Below, piece after piece: positions 53,959-62,569 of a stretch of DNA of 64,000 bases. Below the pieces are notes generated by a model. The model worked only from the letters and a program-made list of their open reading frames with translations, did no database searches and was not told the origin of the DNA. Source of the stretch: an uncultured Collinsella sp. (GTDB lineage: Bacteria; Actinomycetota; Coriobacteriia; Coriobacteriales; Coriobacteriaceae); assembly GCA_934647195.1 (NCBI GenBank), contig CAKUFD010000004.1:131199-195198 (forward strand), in the 5' to 3' direction. A program made the position numbers and the translations under genes. Numbering within the stretch: the stretch's first letter is position 1; the number at the start of each line of letters is the position of its first letter.

Positions 53959-56131
53959 ACTCGCTTGGGGAAACGTCCGCCGTGCCGGACGCGATTACCT
54001 CATCTACTTGCTCACGCTCGCGCTGGGCGTGACGGTCTTCTATGCGTTTAACACCATTGCGATGCAGGTTGATATTGCGGGAATCAAAACTGCCGGTACG
54101 CGCGAAATCATGTCGGAGCTGCTTTCTGGCATGACCATCTTCCTTGCGGCTATCATGGGCTTTTTGATGGTCTATGCCAACAACTTCATCATGAAACGTC
54201 GTAAGCGCGAGTTTGGCTTGTATCAGGTTTTGGGAATGACGCGCGGACAGGTGGCGCGCGTGATGGCCTATGAGACGTTTATCGTCTCGGGGGCGGCGCT
54301 CGTTCTTGGCATCATCTGTGGCATCGCCCTTTCGCAGGTCATGGTGTTTTTCACTGCATCGCTCTTTAAAACACAGATTTCGAATTTCCGCTTCTTTGTC
54401 TCGTGGGATGCTCTGATCATTACGTTGGAGTGCCTCATTGCCATCTTCGTGATGACGCTTCTGTTCAACTTGCGTGTCGTAGGGCGCGTCAAGCTCGTCG
54501 ACCTGATGACCGCAGAGCGCAAGCACGAGAGCTTCAAGACGAGAAACCCGCTGTTTGCTGGCATTGTTTGTTTGGTCGGGTTTGTTCTTATCGTTTGGGC
54601 GTATTGGCGCCTCTTGCATGATGGCCTGCCCCTAACCGCTCCGGTAGAGGAGCTCGATGCTGCCATGAGGCGCTTCGGTATGACGACGCTCATGGTGACT
54701 GCGGGTACGATTGCGTTCTTCTTTGGGCTTTCCGGCCTTCTTCTCAAGCTTCTTCAAACCATGCGCGGGGTCTATTGGCGCGGTCTCAACATGTTTACCG
54801 TGCGTCAGCTCGCGGCAAAGATCAATACCATCTCGATGTCCATGGCAATCATCTCGATGATTCTGTTTTTGGCAATCACATCGGTCACCTGTGGCATGTC
54901 AATTGCAAGTGCTATGAACGAGAGCCTTTTGCGCTGCACGCCGGCCGATTTTTCGTGCAATGTCATGTACAACAACTCCGAGTTCGACGACTCGAGCGAA
55001 GACGGCGAGGTAACGAAGTACGTTATGCCGAGCGCGCCTTACGATATACAGACGGCGCTGGAGGAGCGGGGCGTCGATTTCGCAAGCATTGCCAAGGGCG
55101 TCCAGCAGGTCGATATTTATTCTTCGGCTCCTGCAGGCGAAGAAGACCCTTCGATCATGCTTGATGATCTGATCCGTCGTTCAAAAACAACGCTGCCGGC
55201 GGGCATGGACGAGGCTACCGTCATGTATCAGGGCATCCCAACCATTAAGTTGAGCGATTACAACAAGTATCTGGCGTTTCGCGGCTTCGACCAGGTTCAC
55301 CTGGCAGACAATCAGTATCTCATCACCTGCGATATGGGCGATACGCTTGACGGCATGTTCAACAGCATTCTCTCTGCTGGTACGACGATCACGTTGGGTA
55401 ACAAGACGCTTGTTCCGGGGGCAGACAAAGTAGACCCGCAAGCGGGAGCATTTTGTAATTCGTCCTTGGGTCTGAATTCCGGCACCGTGGTGTTGCCGGA
55501 CGCGGTTGTTGACGAGATGGGGTTTGCCCTGCAGTACAGTTCGCTGCTGGTCAACTACAGGGATGGGGCCGATCACGAGAAGATTGACGCTGAGTTTGCA
55601 GATCTGTCTTCCGCGCGTGACGCTGGAACGGGTATCGGTGCGAATATTATCCAGAGCGATGGTTCCAATATTGGCTTTTGGGGTGAATCGATCAACCGTA
55701 ACGAGATGATCGAGCAGACTGACGGCATGAACGGCATGATCAGCTACCTATGCATTTACATCGGTTTTGTACTCGTAATTGCTTGCGCGGCTATCATTTC
55801 TATCCAGCAGCTTTCAAATGTGGCCGATTCAGCAAAGAGCGTGCGAGTGCTTTCTGAGGTGGGCTGCGACACGCATGCCATCAACCATTCGGTCCTTTTG
55901 CAGCAGGCGGTGCTCTTTTTCTTCCCGCTGGGCATCGGCATTGCTCACTCCGCGGTTGCGCTGCATGTGATTATCAACTTGGTACTGCTGTTTGGCGGCT
56001 TTGATATCGGCGGCATGGTTGGCGTTATTTGCGTTGTGTTCTTGATTGCATACGGCGGCTACTTTGCTCTCACGTACGGAATGAGCAAAGGCATCGTGCG
56101 CGGAGCCGTGCGCGTGCGCCACGCCGAATAG
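53948..56131 (+). CDS. BceB-type ABC transporter permease (FtsX-like)
   Basis: A 727-residue permease. ATG 53948 gives MLCKLAWGNVRRAGRDYLIYLLTL, overlapping the ATPase by 11 bases. Helix 1, a group of three (with KRRKREFGLYQVLGMTRGQVARVM, an FtsX-domain loop), two further pairs, a large extracellular domain (about 325-595) between helices 7 and 8, and three C-terminal helices. This 10-helix layout with one large loop is that of BceB peptide-sensing transporters. The ligand is unknown. Confidence 0.88.
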   Translation: MLCKLAWGNVRRAGRDYLIYLLTLALGVTVFYAFNTIAMQVDIAGIKTAGTREIMSELLSGMTIFLAAIMGFLMVYANNFIMKRRKREFGLYQVLGMTRGQVARVMAYETFIVSGAALVLGIICGIALSQVMVFFTASLFKTQISNFRFFVSWDALIITLECLIAIFVMTLLFNLRVVGRVKLVDLMTAERKHESFKTRNPLFAGIVCLVGFVLIVWAYWRLLHDGLPLTAPVEELDAAMRRFGMTTLMVTAGTIAFFFGLSGLLLKLLQTMRGVYWRGLNMFTVRQLAAKINTISMSMAIISMILFLAITSVTCGMSIASAMNESLLRCTPADFSCNVMYNNSEFDDSSEDGEVTKYVMPSAPYDIQTALEERGVDFASIAKGVQQVDIYSSAPAGEEDPSIMLDDLIRRSKTTLPAGMDEATVMYQGIPTIKLSDYNKYLAFRGFDQVHLADNQYLITCDMGDTLDGMFNSILSAGTTITLGNKTLVPGADKVDPQAGAFCNSSLGLNSGTVVLPDAVVDEMGFALQYSSLLVNYRDGADHEKIDAEFADLSSARDAGTGIGANIIQSDGSNIGFWGESINRNEMIEQTDGMNGMISYLCIYIGFVLVIACAAIISIQQLSNVADSAKSVRVLSEVGCDTHAINHSVLLQQAVLFFFPLGIGIAHSAVALHVIINLVLLFGGFDIGGMVGVICVVFLIAYGGYFALTYGMSKGIVRGAVRVRHAE

Positions 56132-56177
56132 GATTTTGCCGCTACCATTGTGTAGCAAATACATGCAAGTCAGATTA

Positions 56178-56217
56178 AAAAGATGCTCGCTGGCAATGTG
56201 CCCGGCGAGCATCTTTT
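56178..56217 (+). terminator. Bidirectional terminator between the BceAB and LuxR genes
   Basis: A perfect 13-bp stem (56178-56190 with 56205-56217) with a 14-base loop is flanked by A-run and T-run. It overlaps the stop codon of the minus-strand regulator, so it chiefly ends the transporter transcript. Confidence 0.8.
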
Positions 56218-57184
56218 AATTGTTCCAGAAGGCCTTGGTGAGGCTTGCGCGATCGGCGCATCCGGTTTTGACCATGATGTTGTGCACGTGGGTCTTAACC
56301 GTTCCCAAGGCAAGGAAAAGCTCCTTTGCAATTTCCTGGTTGTTCTTGCCCAACACCACAAGTTTGAGGACTTCCGACTCACGCTTTGAGAGCTTGTGCT
56401 TGGAGATGAAGAACTCCATCTGCTCATCGACATGGCGCTCGAGGTCGGTGACGTCGTTTTTATCGGGCGCCTCGCGCAGGCGGATCGAGAGGACGCTAAA
56501 AGCGTAGCGGATGATGAGCACGGCGAGGTAACAGGCAAGAATGTTCTCGGAGATATTGCGCTCCGAAAGGTAGAGCATGACGTCTTGGTAATTGGTTCCC
56601 ATGGGTGCCCAAAGGATGTTATAGGCATCTTCCAGGAGCACAAATACGAGCATGACGGCCGCGACAACCAGATGCTTCTTGTAGCGTCCAAGGCGCATGC
56701 GCTGGTTTTCGTCCTTGATGTTCACGTAGTGATACACGATGTAGCCCAGAACAAAGAACAGGAAGATTTGCCGAGCCGTGTAGTACGCAAATTGCATAAA
56801 GCGGCCCGACGGTATAAGGGTGAGTATGAGGGCCTCGACGGCAAGAAAAACGGTTGGTGGGATGACGAGGAGCTTTTGCGAGTGCTTGTCGAGCGCGCGC
56901 AGGACCGTGGCCCAGATAAACGCCTGGGAAAGCGTGGCGATGAGCGTGCGCAGGACGGGCATGCTTACGCTGTAGTATTCGTAGACGGTAAAGGCCAGGT
57001 TTTGCGAGATGTGCTCGTTAAAGAAGATCTCGATTATCTCGACCGTATAGCAAATAAAGGCGCCCGAAGCGTAGATGAAGAGCTTGCGCCCCGAAGATGC
57101 CCAAGCAGCAATTGATAGGACTGCGGTGACAATAAAAACGATGAGAATACCCAGGGTATAGAAGAAGAAAATCGAGCTTGCCAT
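56216..57184 (-). CDS. Membrane-bound LuxR-family regulator, AguR-like candidate
   Basis: A 322-residue one-component regulator: an N-terminal membrane domain with about seven helices (residues 1-225) and a C-terminal LuxR DNA-binding domain (LSKRESEVLKLVVLGKNNQE, VKTHVHNIMVKTG). ATG 57184 has AAAGGAGGG before it; the in-frame TTG at 57187 is rejected. AguR, the membrane LuxR regulator of agmatine operons in lactic acid bacteria, has the same layout. Here the gene is divergent from a permease and 2.4 kb from the agmatine operon. The role as agmatine or putrescine sensor is inferred; membrane LuxR regulators are also numerous in Coriobacteriia in general. Confidence 0.85.
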   Translation of the reverse strand: MASSIFFFYTLGILIVFIVTAVLSIAAWASSGRKLFIYASGAFICYTVEIIEIFFNEHISQNLAFTVYEYYSVSMPVLRTLIATLSQAFIWATVLRALDKHSQKLLVIPPTVFLAVEALILTLIPSGRFMQFAYYTARQIFLFFVLGYIVYHYVNIKDENQRMRLGRYKKHLVVAAVMLVFVLLEDAYNILWAPMGTNYQDVMLYLSERNISENILACYLAVLIIRYAFSVLSIRLREAPDKNDVTDLERHVDEQMEFFISKHKLSKRESEVLKLVVLGKNNQEIAKELFLALGTVKTHVHNIMVKTGCADRASLTKAFWNN

Positions 57185-57312
57185 CAATGCCCTCCTTTAA
57201 CCCTTTACCTTGCAGGGGATCATCAACGGAGGAGATCCCTTATATCTGGCGAACGGTGTATCAGAATTATCCTAAACCAAATACAGCTTATGTGAGCTGC
57301 CTAATTAAACCA

Positions 57313-57366
57313 GTTTATTCAGGTTATAACTTTCTGAACGGTCTTTAATCCGGAATAAACTAACGC
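57313..57366 (+). promoter_or_regulatory. Shared element upstream of the APC permease
   Basis: The 24-base element at 57343-57366 (CTTTAATCCGG followed by AATAAACTAACGC) matches the one at 59517-59540 in 22 of 24 positions. An upstream GTTTATTC at 57313-57320 is the inverted copy of GAATAAAC at 57353-57360. GAACGGT occurs at 57251 and 57336. TAAACT (57356-57361) may double as a -10 box. Candidate regulator site and promoter for the permease gene, 117 bases before its start. Confidence 0.55.
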
Positions 57367-57482
57367 CCTCTGACCTTTGGGATGATGATATAGGAGCGGG
57401 GTCCTCGCTTTGCCTCGAGCCTCGCGGCCGCTGCCTGCCCGTCGGCAAGCGGTCCCGCTCTCCTCTCGAAGGGACCAGGCGC

Positions 57483-58868
57483 ATGCTTGGAAAGAAGTTT
57501 TCTCTTATAGACGTGGTGCTGTCCGTTATCTGCGTGGTTTTTACCATCGAAGCTGCAGCTCCCGCTTCCGCCATGGGTAACGTGCAGTTCTTCTGGTGGG
57601 GCTTTTTGATTGTCACGTTCCTCTTGCCGTATGGCTTGGTGGTTGCCGAGTTGGGCACCGCCTATGATTCATGCGGCGGCCTTTACGATTGGGTTCGAGA
57701 GGGTTTGGGCGATACGTGGGGCGCCCGCTGCTCATGGTGCTATTGGGTTAATTTCCCCCTGTGGATAGCGAGTCTTGCTTGCATGGCACCGAGCATTATT
57801 CACTCACTGTGGGGCGTCGAGATGACGCTGGGAGTCAAGATTGCGCTTGAGCTCATCTTTGTTTGGGGCGTGACGCTGCTGGCGTTCTCGCCTGTTTCCG
57901 ATTCTGAGTGGATCATGAACGGCGGGGCTATTATTAAAGTCTTTGTCGTGCTGGTGGTAGGTGCTTGCGGCATCTGGTTTGCCTGCACGCAGGGTTTTGC
58001 CAACGATGTGAGCCCGCAGACATTCCTTCCCGATTTCTCGGACACAACATCGTTAACGTACCTCTCGATCATCCTTTTCAACTTTATGGGATTCGAGGTC
58101 GTGGCGACCTTTGCCGGCGCCATGAAGGATCCCTCGCACGACATCCCCCGCGCCATCATCGTGGGCGGTATAGCCATCGCCGCTATTTATATACTATGCG
58201 GCATTGGAATCGGCGCTGCGGTGTCTACCGAGCAGCTCTCGCTTGACTCGGGAATAGTCGATGCTGTGGCCGCCATGCTGGGGACTGCACATCCGCTGAC
58301 TGCTGCAGTCGGCATCGCCTTTATGGTGACGCTGTTTGCGAATATGACCTGTTGGTCGTTTGGCGTGAACCAGGTGGCCTGCTATGCCGCGGGGCACGGC
58401 AACATGCCCAAGATCTTCTCGCTGTGCTCAAAGCGTACGGGCATGCCAAATGGCGCCGCCATCATGAATGGCGTTATCGCAAGCGGCGTCTTACTGCTCC
58501 AGGTGTTTTTGGGCGAGGATTCCGACGTGTTTTGGGTCCTGTTCTCCACCAACGTCGTATTCCTGCTTATGAGCTATATTCCGATGTTTCCGGCTTTTTG
58601 GTGCCTGCGCAAGTACGACAGCAAGACCGAGCGGGTGTTTCGCGCTCCCTTCGAGGGCAAGGTGCTGTTCATGGCGCTGGCCTTGCCGGTAATCGAGCTT
58701 GTGCTTGCCATCGTGGCTACCATCGTGCCCTTAGGCACCAGTGCCGAAGAGCTCTCCAAGCTTCCCATGCTTTTGAGCGTGATCGTGCTCAGCGCGATAG
58801 GGGAGGGTGTGCGCCTGTATTCAAAGCGTCATCGCAAAGGCGATTATCAGGGTGTGGCAAAGCGGTAA
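57483..58868 (+). CDS. APC-family amino acid/amine permease, AguD paralogue
   Basis: A 461-residue transporter with about 12 helices, closely related along its length to the antiporter at 60831 (for example AAAPASAMGN, GLYDWVREGLGD, ILFNFMGFEVVATFAGAMKD, PMFPAFWCLRK). It transports amines or amino acids; agmatine/putrescine or a related pair is likely by similarity. It is divergent from the LuxR-type regulator and shares the upstream element with the agmatine operon. ATG 57483 follows GAAGGGACC. The hairpin at 58919 follows. Confidence 0.85.
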   Translation: MLGKKFSLIDVVLSVICVVFTIEAAAPASAMGNVQFFWWGFLIVTFLLPYGLVVAELGTAYDSCGGLYDWVREGLGDTWGARCSWCYWVNFPLWIASLACMAPSIIHSLWGVEMTLGVKIALELIFVWGVTLLAFSPVSDSEWIMNGGAIIKVFVVLVVGACGIWFACTQGFANDVSPQTFLPDFSDTTSLTYLSIILFNFMGFEVVATFAGAMKDPSHDIPRAIIVGGIAIAAIYILCGIGIGAAVSTEQLSLDSGIVDAVAAMLGTAHPLTAAVGIAFMVTLFANMTCWSFGVNQVACYAAGHGNMPKIFSLCSKRTGMPNGAAIMNGVIASGVLLLQVFLGEDSDVFWVLFSTNVVFLLMSYIPMFPAFWCLRKYDSKTERVFRAPFEGKVLFMALALPVIELVLAIVATIVPLGTSAEELSKLPMLLSVIVLSAIGEGVRLYSKRHRKGDYQGVAKR

Positions 58869-58918
58869 TAGGCTGCATGGTGCAGCAAGGCCATGCAGAA
58901 CAAACTAAATAGAGCACA

Positions 58919-58955
58919 AGAAGCGCGGTCCAAAGTGTTTTTGGGCCGCGCTTCT
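58919..58955 (+). terminator. Hairpin after the APC permease
   Basis: A 15-bp stem with one G-T pair (58919-58933 with 58941-58955) has a 7-base loop. The T-rich tail is weak (GTATTTC), so termination is probable but not certain. Confidence 0.6.
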
Positions 58956-59016
58956 GTATTTCAGATTGCTTTATTTGGGCTGTATGAGGGCGAACTTACA
59001 GTGAGGAGAAGCCGAT

Positions 59017-59202
59017 ATGGCCAAGATAGGCGCGATCGGCAAGGTGTTTACGCGGCGCCGTGCTGTCGAAGGCGAACGCAGAGCAAAGATCTGCAAAAAA
59101 GGCCTGAATCGCAAAAACAAAGGTGTTGATCGCTGTCACTTCCACTCCAAATCGCTTATCTGTAGCCCGTATACCTGGGCATGTTGTCAAATCTACCTCT
59201 GA
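59017..59202 (+). CDS. Possible small basic protein (low confidence)
   Basis: A 61-codon frame has a good ribosome site (AGGAG, 59004-59008, eight bases before ATG). The product MAKIGAIGKVFTRRRAVEGE... is strongly basic in its first two thirds and Cys-containing in the last part; I do not recognise it. No helix or signal is evident. It could be a genuine small protein or leader of the agmatine region, or chance. Confidence 0.25.
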   Translation: MAKIGAIGKVFTRRRAVEGERRAKICKKGLNRKNKGVDRCHFHSKSLICSPYTWACCQIYL

Positions 59203-59640
59203 GGAGTGTACCGGGCACACCCGCACTCTTACAAGGCCTTCGCAAGGCTTTCTCCTGGGCGCACAAGAAATGCAATTGGAGGACACAATTTTGTAACAAT
59301 TCACGTAACAGGGATGAGAAAAGTTTAGTCCGTAAACAGACGGTTTAGGGATAGAAAAACGGGTTGAAAAATTGCTTTATCAAGCTAAAGCCGATGAGTT
59401 TGAGATAAACCGTCGGCGGACGGTGAACGGTTGTTCAAGATTTAAAGAAAAATAGGCATACTGCATCTGCCTGCGGGTTTGGGTGGGTTTAGGGAAGGTC
59501 TATTTCTTTAGGCGGGCTTTAATCTCGAATAAACTAACGCTTTTTTGGCAATGCGGGAATCATGGAGTTAGCGACAAAGCGGATGCGAGAAAGCTCGTGT
59601 CCACAAGGAGAGTCGGTGCTGCCGACGGAAAGGAATCGCA
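59203..59640 (+). promoter_or_regulatory. AT-rich regulatory region of the agmatine operon
   Basis: These 438 bases hold no convincing gene and are more AT-rich than the rest of the window. An exact inverted 9-base repeat GACGGTTTA (59339-59347) / TAAACCGTC (59406-59414) has a 58-base spacer; further ACGGT copies are at about 59419 and 59427. The 24-base element shared with the permease promoter is at 59517-59540 (CTTTAATCTCG then AATAAACTAACGC), followed by TTTTTT. A ribosome site (GGAAAGGA) precedes the operon start. Confidence 0.6.
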
Positions 59641-60714
59641 ATGGCGCTGCCCAAGGATTTTCTCGACACTAATGACTTCACCAAAGAGCAGATTCTCGCT
59701 ATCGAGGATCTCGGCATTGCTATGAAGAAGGCCATCAAGGTTGACGGCTTCTATCCTCACCTGCTCCGTAACAAGAGCCTTGGCATGATCTTCCAGCAGG
59801 TCTCCACTCGTACCCGCCTTTCCTTCGAGACCGCTATGTGCGACCTCGGTGGCCACGCTCAGTTCTATGGCCCTGGCACCATCCAGCTCGGTGGCCATGA
59901 GTCCCTGGGCGACACCGCTCGCGTCATGGGCGACCTCCTCGACATCATGATGGCTCGCGTTGACCGTCACAAGGACGTCGTCGGCCTCGCCGCTGGTTCC
60001 GCTGTGCCCGTCATCAACGGCATGTCTGAGTTCAACCACCCCACTCAGGAGATGGGCGACCTCATGACCATGCTCGAGAACCTCCCCGAGGGCAAGAAGA
60101 TCGAGGACTGCACCCTCGCCTTCATCGGCGACGCTACCCAGGTCTGCCTCTCCCTCATGTTCATCTGCTCCAAGATCGGTATGAAGTTCGTGCAGTTTGG
60201 CCCCAAGGGTCACCAGATCTGCGACGGCGCCCTGCATGTCGGTACCCCCGAGGAGCGTGCTGAGTTCGGCAAGAAGCTCATGGCTATCGGCGAGGAGAAC
60301 TGCAAGCTCTCCGGCGGCTCCATCGTCATCTCCGACGAGATCGATTGCATCAAGGGTGCCGACTTCATCTACACCGACGTGTGGTATGGCCTGTACGACG
60401 AGGAGGTCGAGGGCGAGAACTACATGGACGTCTTCTACCCCAAGTATCAGGTCACCATGGACATGATGAACTTCGCTGGCCCGAACTCCAAGTTCATGCA
60501 CTGCCTGCCCGCTACCCGCAACGAGGAAGTCGTCGACGAGGTCATGGACGATCCCGAGCGCTCCCTGTGCTGGGTCGAGGCCGAGAACCGCAAGCACTCC
60601 ATCCGCGCCATCATGGCTGCCCTCGGCGACCGCACCCCGCTCAACGACGAGAACGTTGAGTACTCCGCCAAGGCCGAGCTCCACGCCGCTCTCGACGCTC
60701 TCGAGCAGCTCTAA
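59641..60714 (+). CDS. aguB: Putrescine carbamoyltransferase
   Basis: Converts carbamoylputrescine and phosphate to putrescine and carbamoyl phosphate. The 357-residue protein has the transcarbamylase motifs STRTR (55-59), FNHPTQE and HCLPATR, and follows the putrescine enzyme rather than ornithine carbamoyltransferase in [34 protein letters not shown] and [16 protein letters not shown]. The neighbours (antiporter, agmatine deiminase, carbamate kinase) confirm it. Codon use is strongly biased, suggesting high expression. First gene of the operon, ATG 59641. Confidence 0.93.
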   Translation: MALPKDFLDTNDFTKEQILAIEDLGIAMKKAIKVDGFYPHLLRNKSLGMIFQQVSTRTRLSFETAMCDLGGHAQFYGPGTIQLGGHESLGDTARVMGDLLDIMMARVDRHKDVVGLAAGSAVPVINGMSEFNHPTQEMGDLMTMLENLPEGKKIEDCTLAFIGDATQVCLSLMFICSKIGMKFVQFGPKGHQICDGALHVGTPEERAEFGKKLMAIGEENCKLSGGSIVISDEIDCIKGADFIYTDVWYGLYDEEVEGENYMDVFYPKYQVTMDMMNFAGPNSKFMHCLPATRNEEVVDEVMDDPERSLCWVEAENRKHSIRAIMAALGDRTPLNDENVEYSAKAELHAALDALEQL

Positions 60715-60732
60715 GGCATCGCCTTTCTTTCT

Positions 60733-60767
60733 GATGGGCGGCAGATGCTCGTCTCTTGCCGCCCATC
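60733..60767 (+). promoter_or_regulatory. Hairpin between aguB and aguD
   Basis: An 11-bp perfect stem (60733-60743 with 60757-60767) with a 13-base loop and no T-run. Likely mRNA stabiliser or partial terminator that favours aguB over downstream genes. Confidence 0.6.
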
Positions 60768-60830
60768 TTCTGCGCCACTGCGCATGAGCGCTGGCGCCCT
60801 GTCTGAAAACGACTGAGCAAAGGACTAATT

Positions 60831-62270
60831 ATGAGTGACGGAAAGAAAAAGCTTTCCTTCCTGACGGTCATCTCGACCATCATTTGCGTCGTCTTCGTGT
60901 GCGAGGCCGCCGCTCCTGCTGCTGCCATTGGCAACCAGCAGTTCTTCTGGTGGATCTTCCTGATCCTCACCTTCCTGCTTCCCTACGGCATGGTCGTTGC
61001 CGAGCTGGGAACCACCTATGACGGTGAGGGCGGCATTTACGACTGGGTCCGCGATGGCCTGGGCGATAAATGGGGCGCTCGCATCTCCTACTACTACTGG
61101 GTCAACTACCCGCTGTGGATCGCTTCCCTGGCAACCATGTTCCCCGACATCCTGGGCATGGTCTTTGGCGTTGAGTTCAATATCGTCGCCAAGATGGGCA
61201 TCGAGCTCGCCTTCGTGTGGATCGTGTACCTCATGGGCCGCTCCAAGGCTGCCGACTCCGAGTGGGTCCTCAACGGTGGCGCCCTGATCAAGGTCGCCGT
61301 GGCCGTTATCGTTGGCGCTCTGGGCATCTGGTTTGCCATGGAGAACGGTTTTGCGAACGATATGTCCGCCACCACCTTCCTCCCCGAGCTCACCAACACC
61401 AATGCTCTGGGTTACCTGTCCATCATCATCTTCAACTTCATGGGCTTTGAGGTTATCTGCACCATGACCGATGATATGGCCGATCCCGCCCGTGATATCC
61501 CTAAGGCCATCATCGTCGGTGGTCTGTCCATCGCTGTCATCTACCTGTTCGCTGGCTTCGGCATCGGTGCTGCTGTGCCTGCCGACTCCATCGATCCCGA
61601 CTACGGCATGATCTACGCTGTCCAGACCATGGTGGGCGACTCCATGATCTTCAAGGTCATCTGCATCGCCTTCCTGATCACCCTGTTCGCAAACATGGCT
61701 GCTTGGTCCTTCGGTGTCAACTCCGTCGCTCGCTATGCTGCTGAGCACGGCAATATGCCCAAGGTCTTCGCTTCCATGATCTCCAAGGACGATATGCCCA
61801 ACGGCGCCAACCTGGTCAACGCTGTCGTTGCTTCCCTGGTTCTCTGCCTGCAGCTGGTGCCCGTCGACGCCATCTCCAACGGTGTCTTCTGGATGCTCTT
61901 CGGCACTTCCGTCGTCTTCCTGCTGCTCACCTACATCCCGATGTTCCCGGCGTTCCTCAACCTTCGTAAGAACGACCCGAACCGTGAGCGCATCTTCACG
62001 TTCCCGTTCAAGGGCGCGATGATGAAGGTCATGCTGGCCATCCCCTGCATCGAGCTGATTCTGGCTATCGTTGCAACCCTGGTTCCGTTCTCTGCCGACG
62101 AAATTGGCGACAAGGTCCCGATGATCGTTATCTTCATCGTGCTTGTGCTTATCGGCGAGGTCGTCCGTGTTGTCTCCGCTAAGGGCCGCAAGGAAGAGTA
62201 CAAGGGTCTGACCCCTGAGCTCGCTGCCCAGCGCCTGGCTGAGGAGGCCGAGGCTGGCGACGAGGAGTAA
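60831..62270 (+). CDS. aguD: Agmatine/putrescine antiporter
   Basis: A 479-residue APC-family antiporter that brings agmatine in and putrescine out. About 12 helices; motifs IICVVFVCEAAAPAAAIGN, GGIYDWVRDGLGDKWGARI, IIIFNFMGFEVICTMTDDM and YIPMFPAFLNLRKND. Name follows from the operon context between PTC and agmatine deiminase. The C-terminus has an acidic tail (RLAEEAEAGDEE). A 299-base gap follows, holding the hairpin at 62318 and no gene. Confidence 0.88.
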   Translation: MSDGKKKLSFLTVISTIICVVFVCEAAAPAAAIGNQQFFWWIFLILTFLLPYGMVVAELGTTYDGEGGIYDWVRDGLGDKWGARISYYYWVNYPLWIASLATMFPDILGMVFGVEFNIVAKMGIELAFVWIVYLMGRSKAADSEWVLNGGALIKVAVAVIVGALGIWFAMENGFANDMSATTFLPELTNTNALGYLSIIIFNFMGFEVICTMTDDMADPARDIPKAIIVGGLSIAVIYLFAGFGIGAAVPADSIDPDYGMIYAVQTMVGDSMIFKVICIAFLITLFANMAAWSFGVNSVARYAAEHGNMPKVFASMISKDDMPNGANLVNAVVASLVLCLQLVPVDAISNGVFWMLFGTSVVFLLLTYIPMFPAFLNLRKNDPNRERIFTFPFKGAMMKVMLAIPCIELILAIVATLVPFSADEIGDKVPMIVIFIVLVLIGEVVRVVSAKGRKEEYKGLTPELAAQRLAEEAEAGDEE

Positions 62271-62317
62271 GGCATCCGCCTCTTCTCAGTGCTTGCCACG
62301 TTCTTTTCGATGAGATG

Positions 62318-62347
62318 GGCTGCGCACCTCTGTCTCCTTGCGCAGCC
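62318..62347 (+). promoter_or_regulatory. Hairpin between aguD and aguA
   Basis: A perfect 9-bp stem (62318-62326 with 62339-62347) with 12-base loop, no T-run. It lies in the 299-base gap 62271-62569, in which I see no gene; the gap may also hold a secondary promoter for aguA. Confidence 0.5.
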
Positions 62348-62569
62348 TGAACTCACCGCCCACGAGTGCGGATATCGACTCGTTGAGGTAATCAAGTGAC
62401 GTTGCTCTTGAGCTCTCCCTGTGCTCATCTCCTCTCTCTCGGCGTCATCGGGTCCTCAAACTAACCGGTCGTCCGGCGGGTGCGACCAAAAATAAACCCG
62501 CCACACTTTGGTGTTTTGCCGCGGGCACCAGCGCCTGCGGTGCGATCGCTACGGTTTGGAGGAAATCAC

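Noticed and set aside
59208..59330. Second tiny frame (GTG, about 40 codons) after the possible small protein at 59017
   Set aside because: It has an SD-like GAGGAG only two bases before the start, no recognisable product, and lies in the regulatory region.
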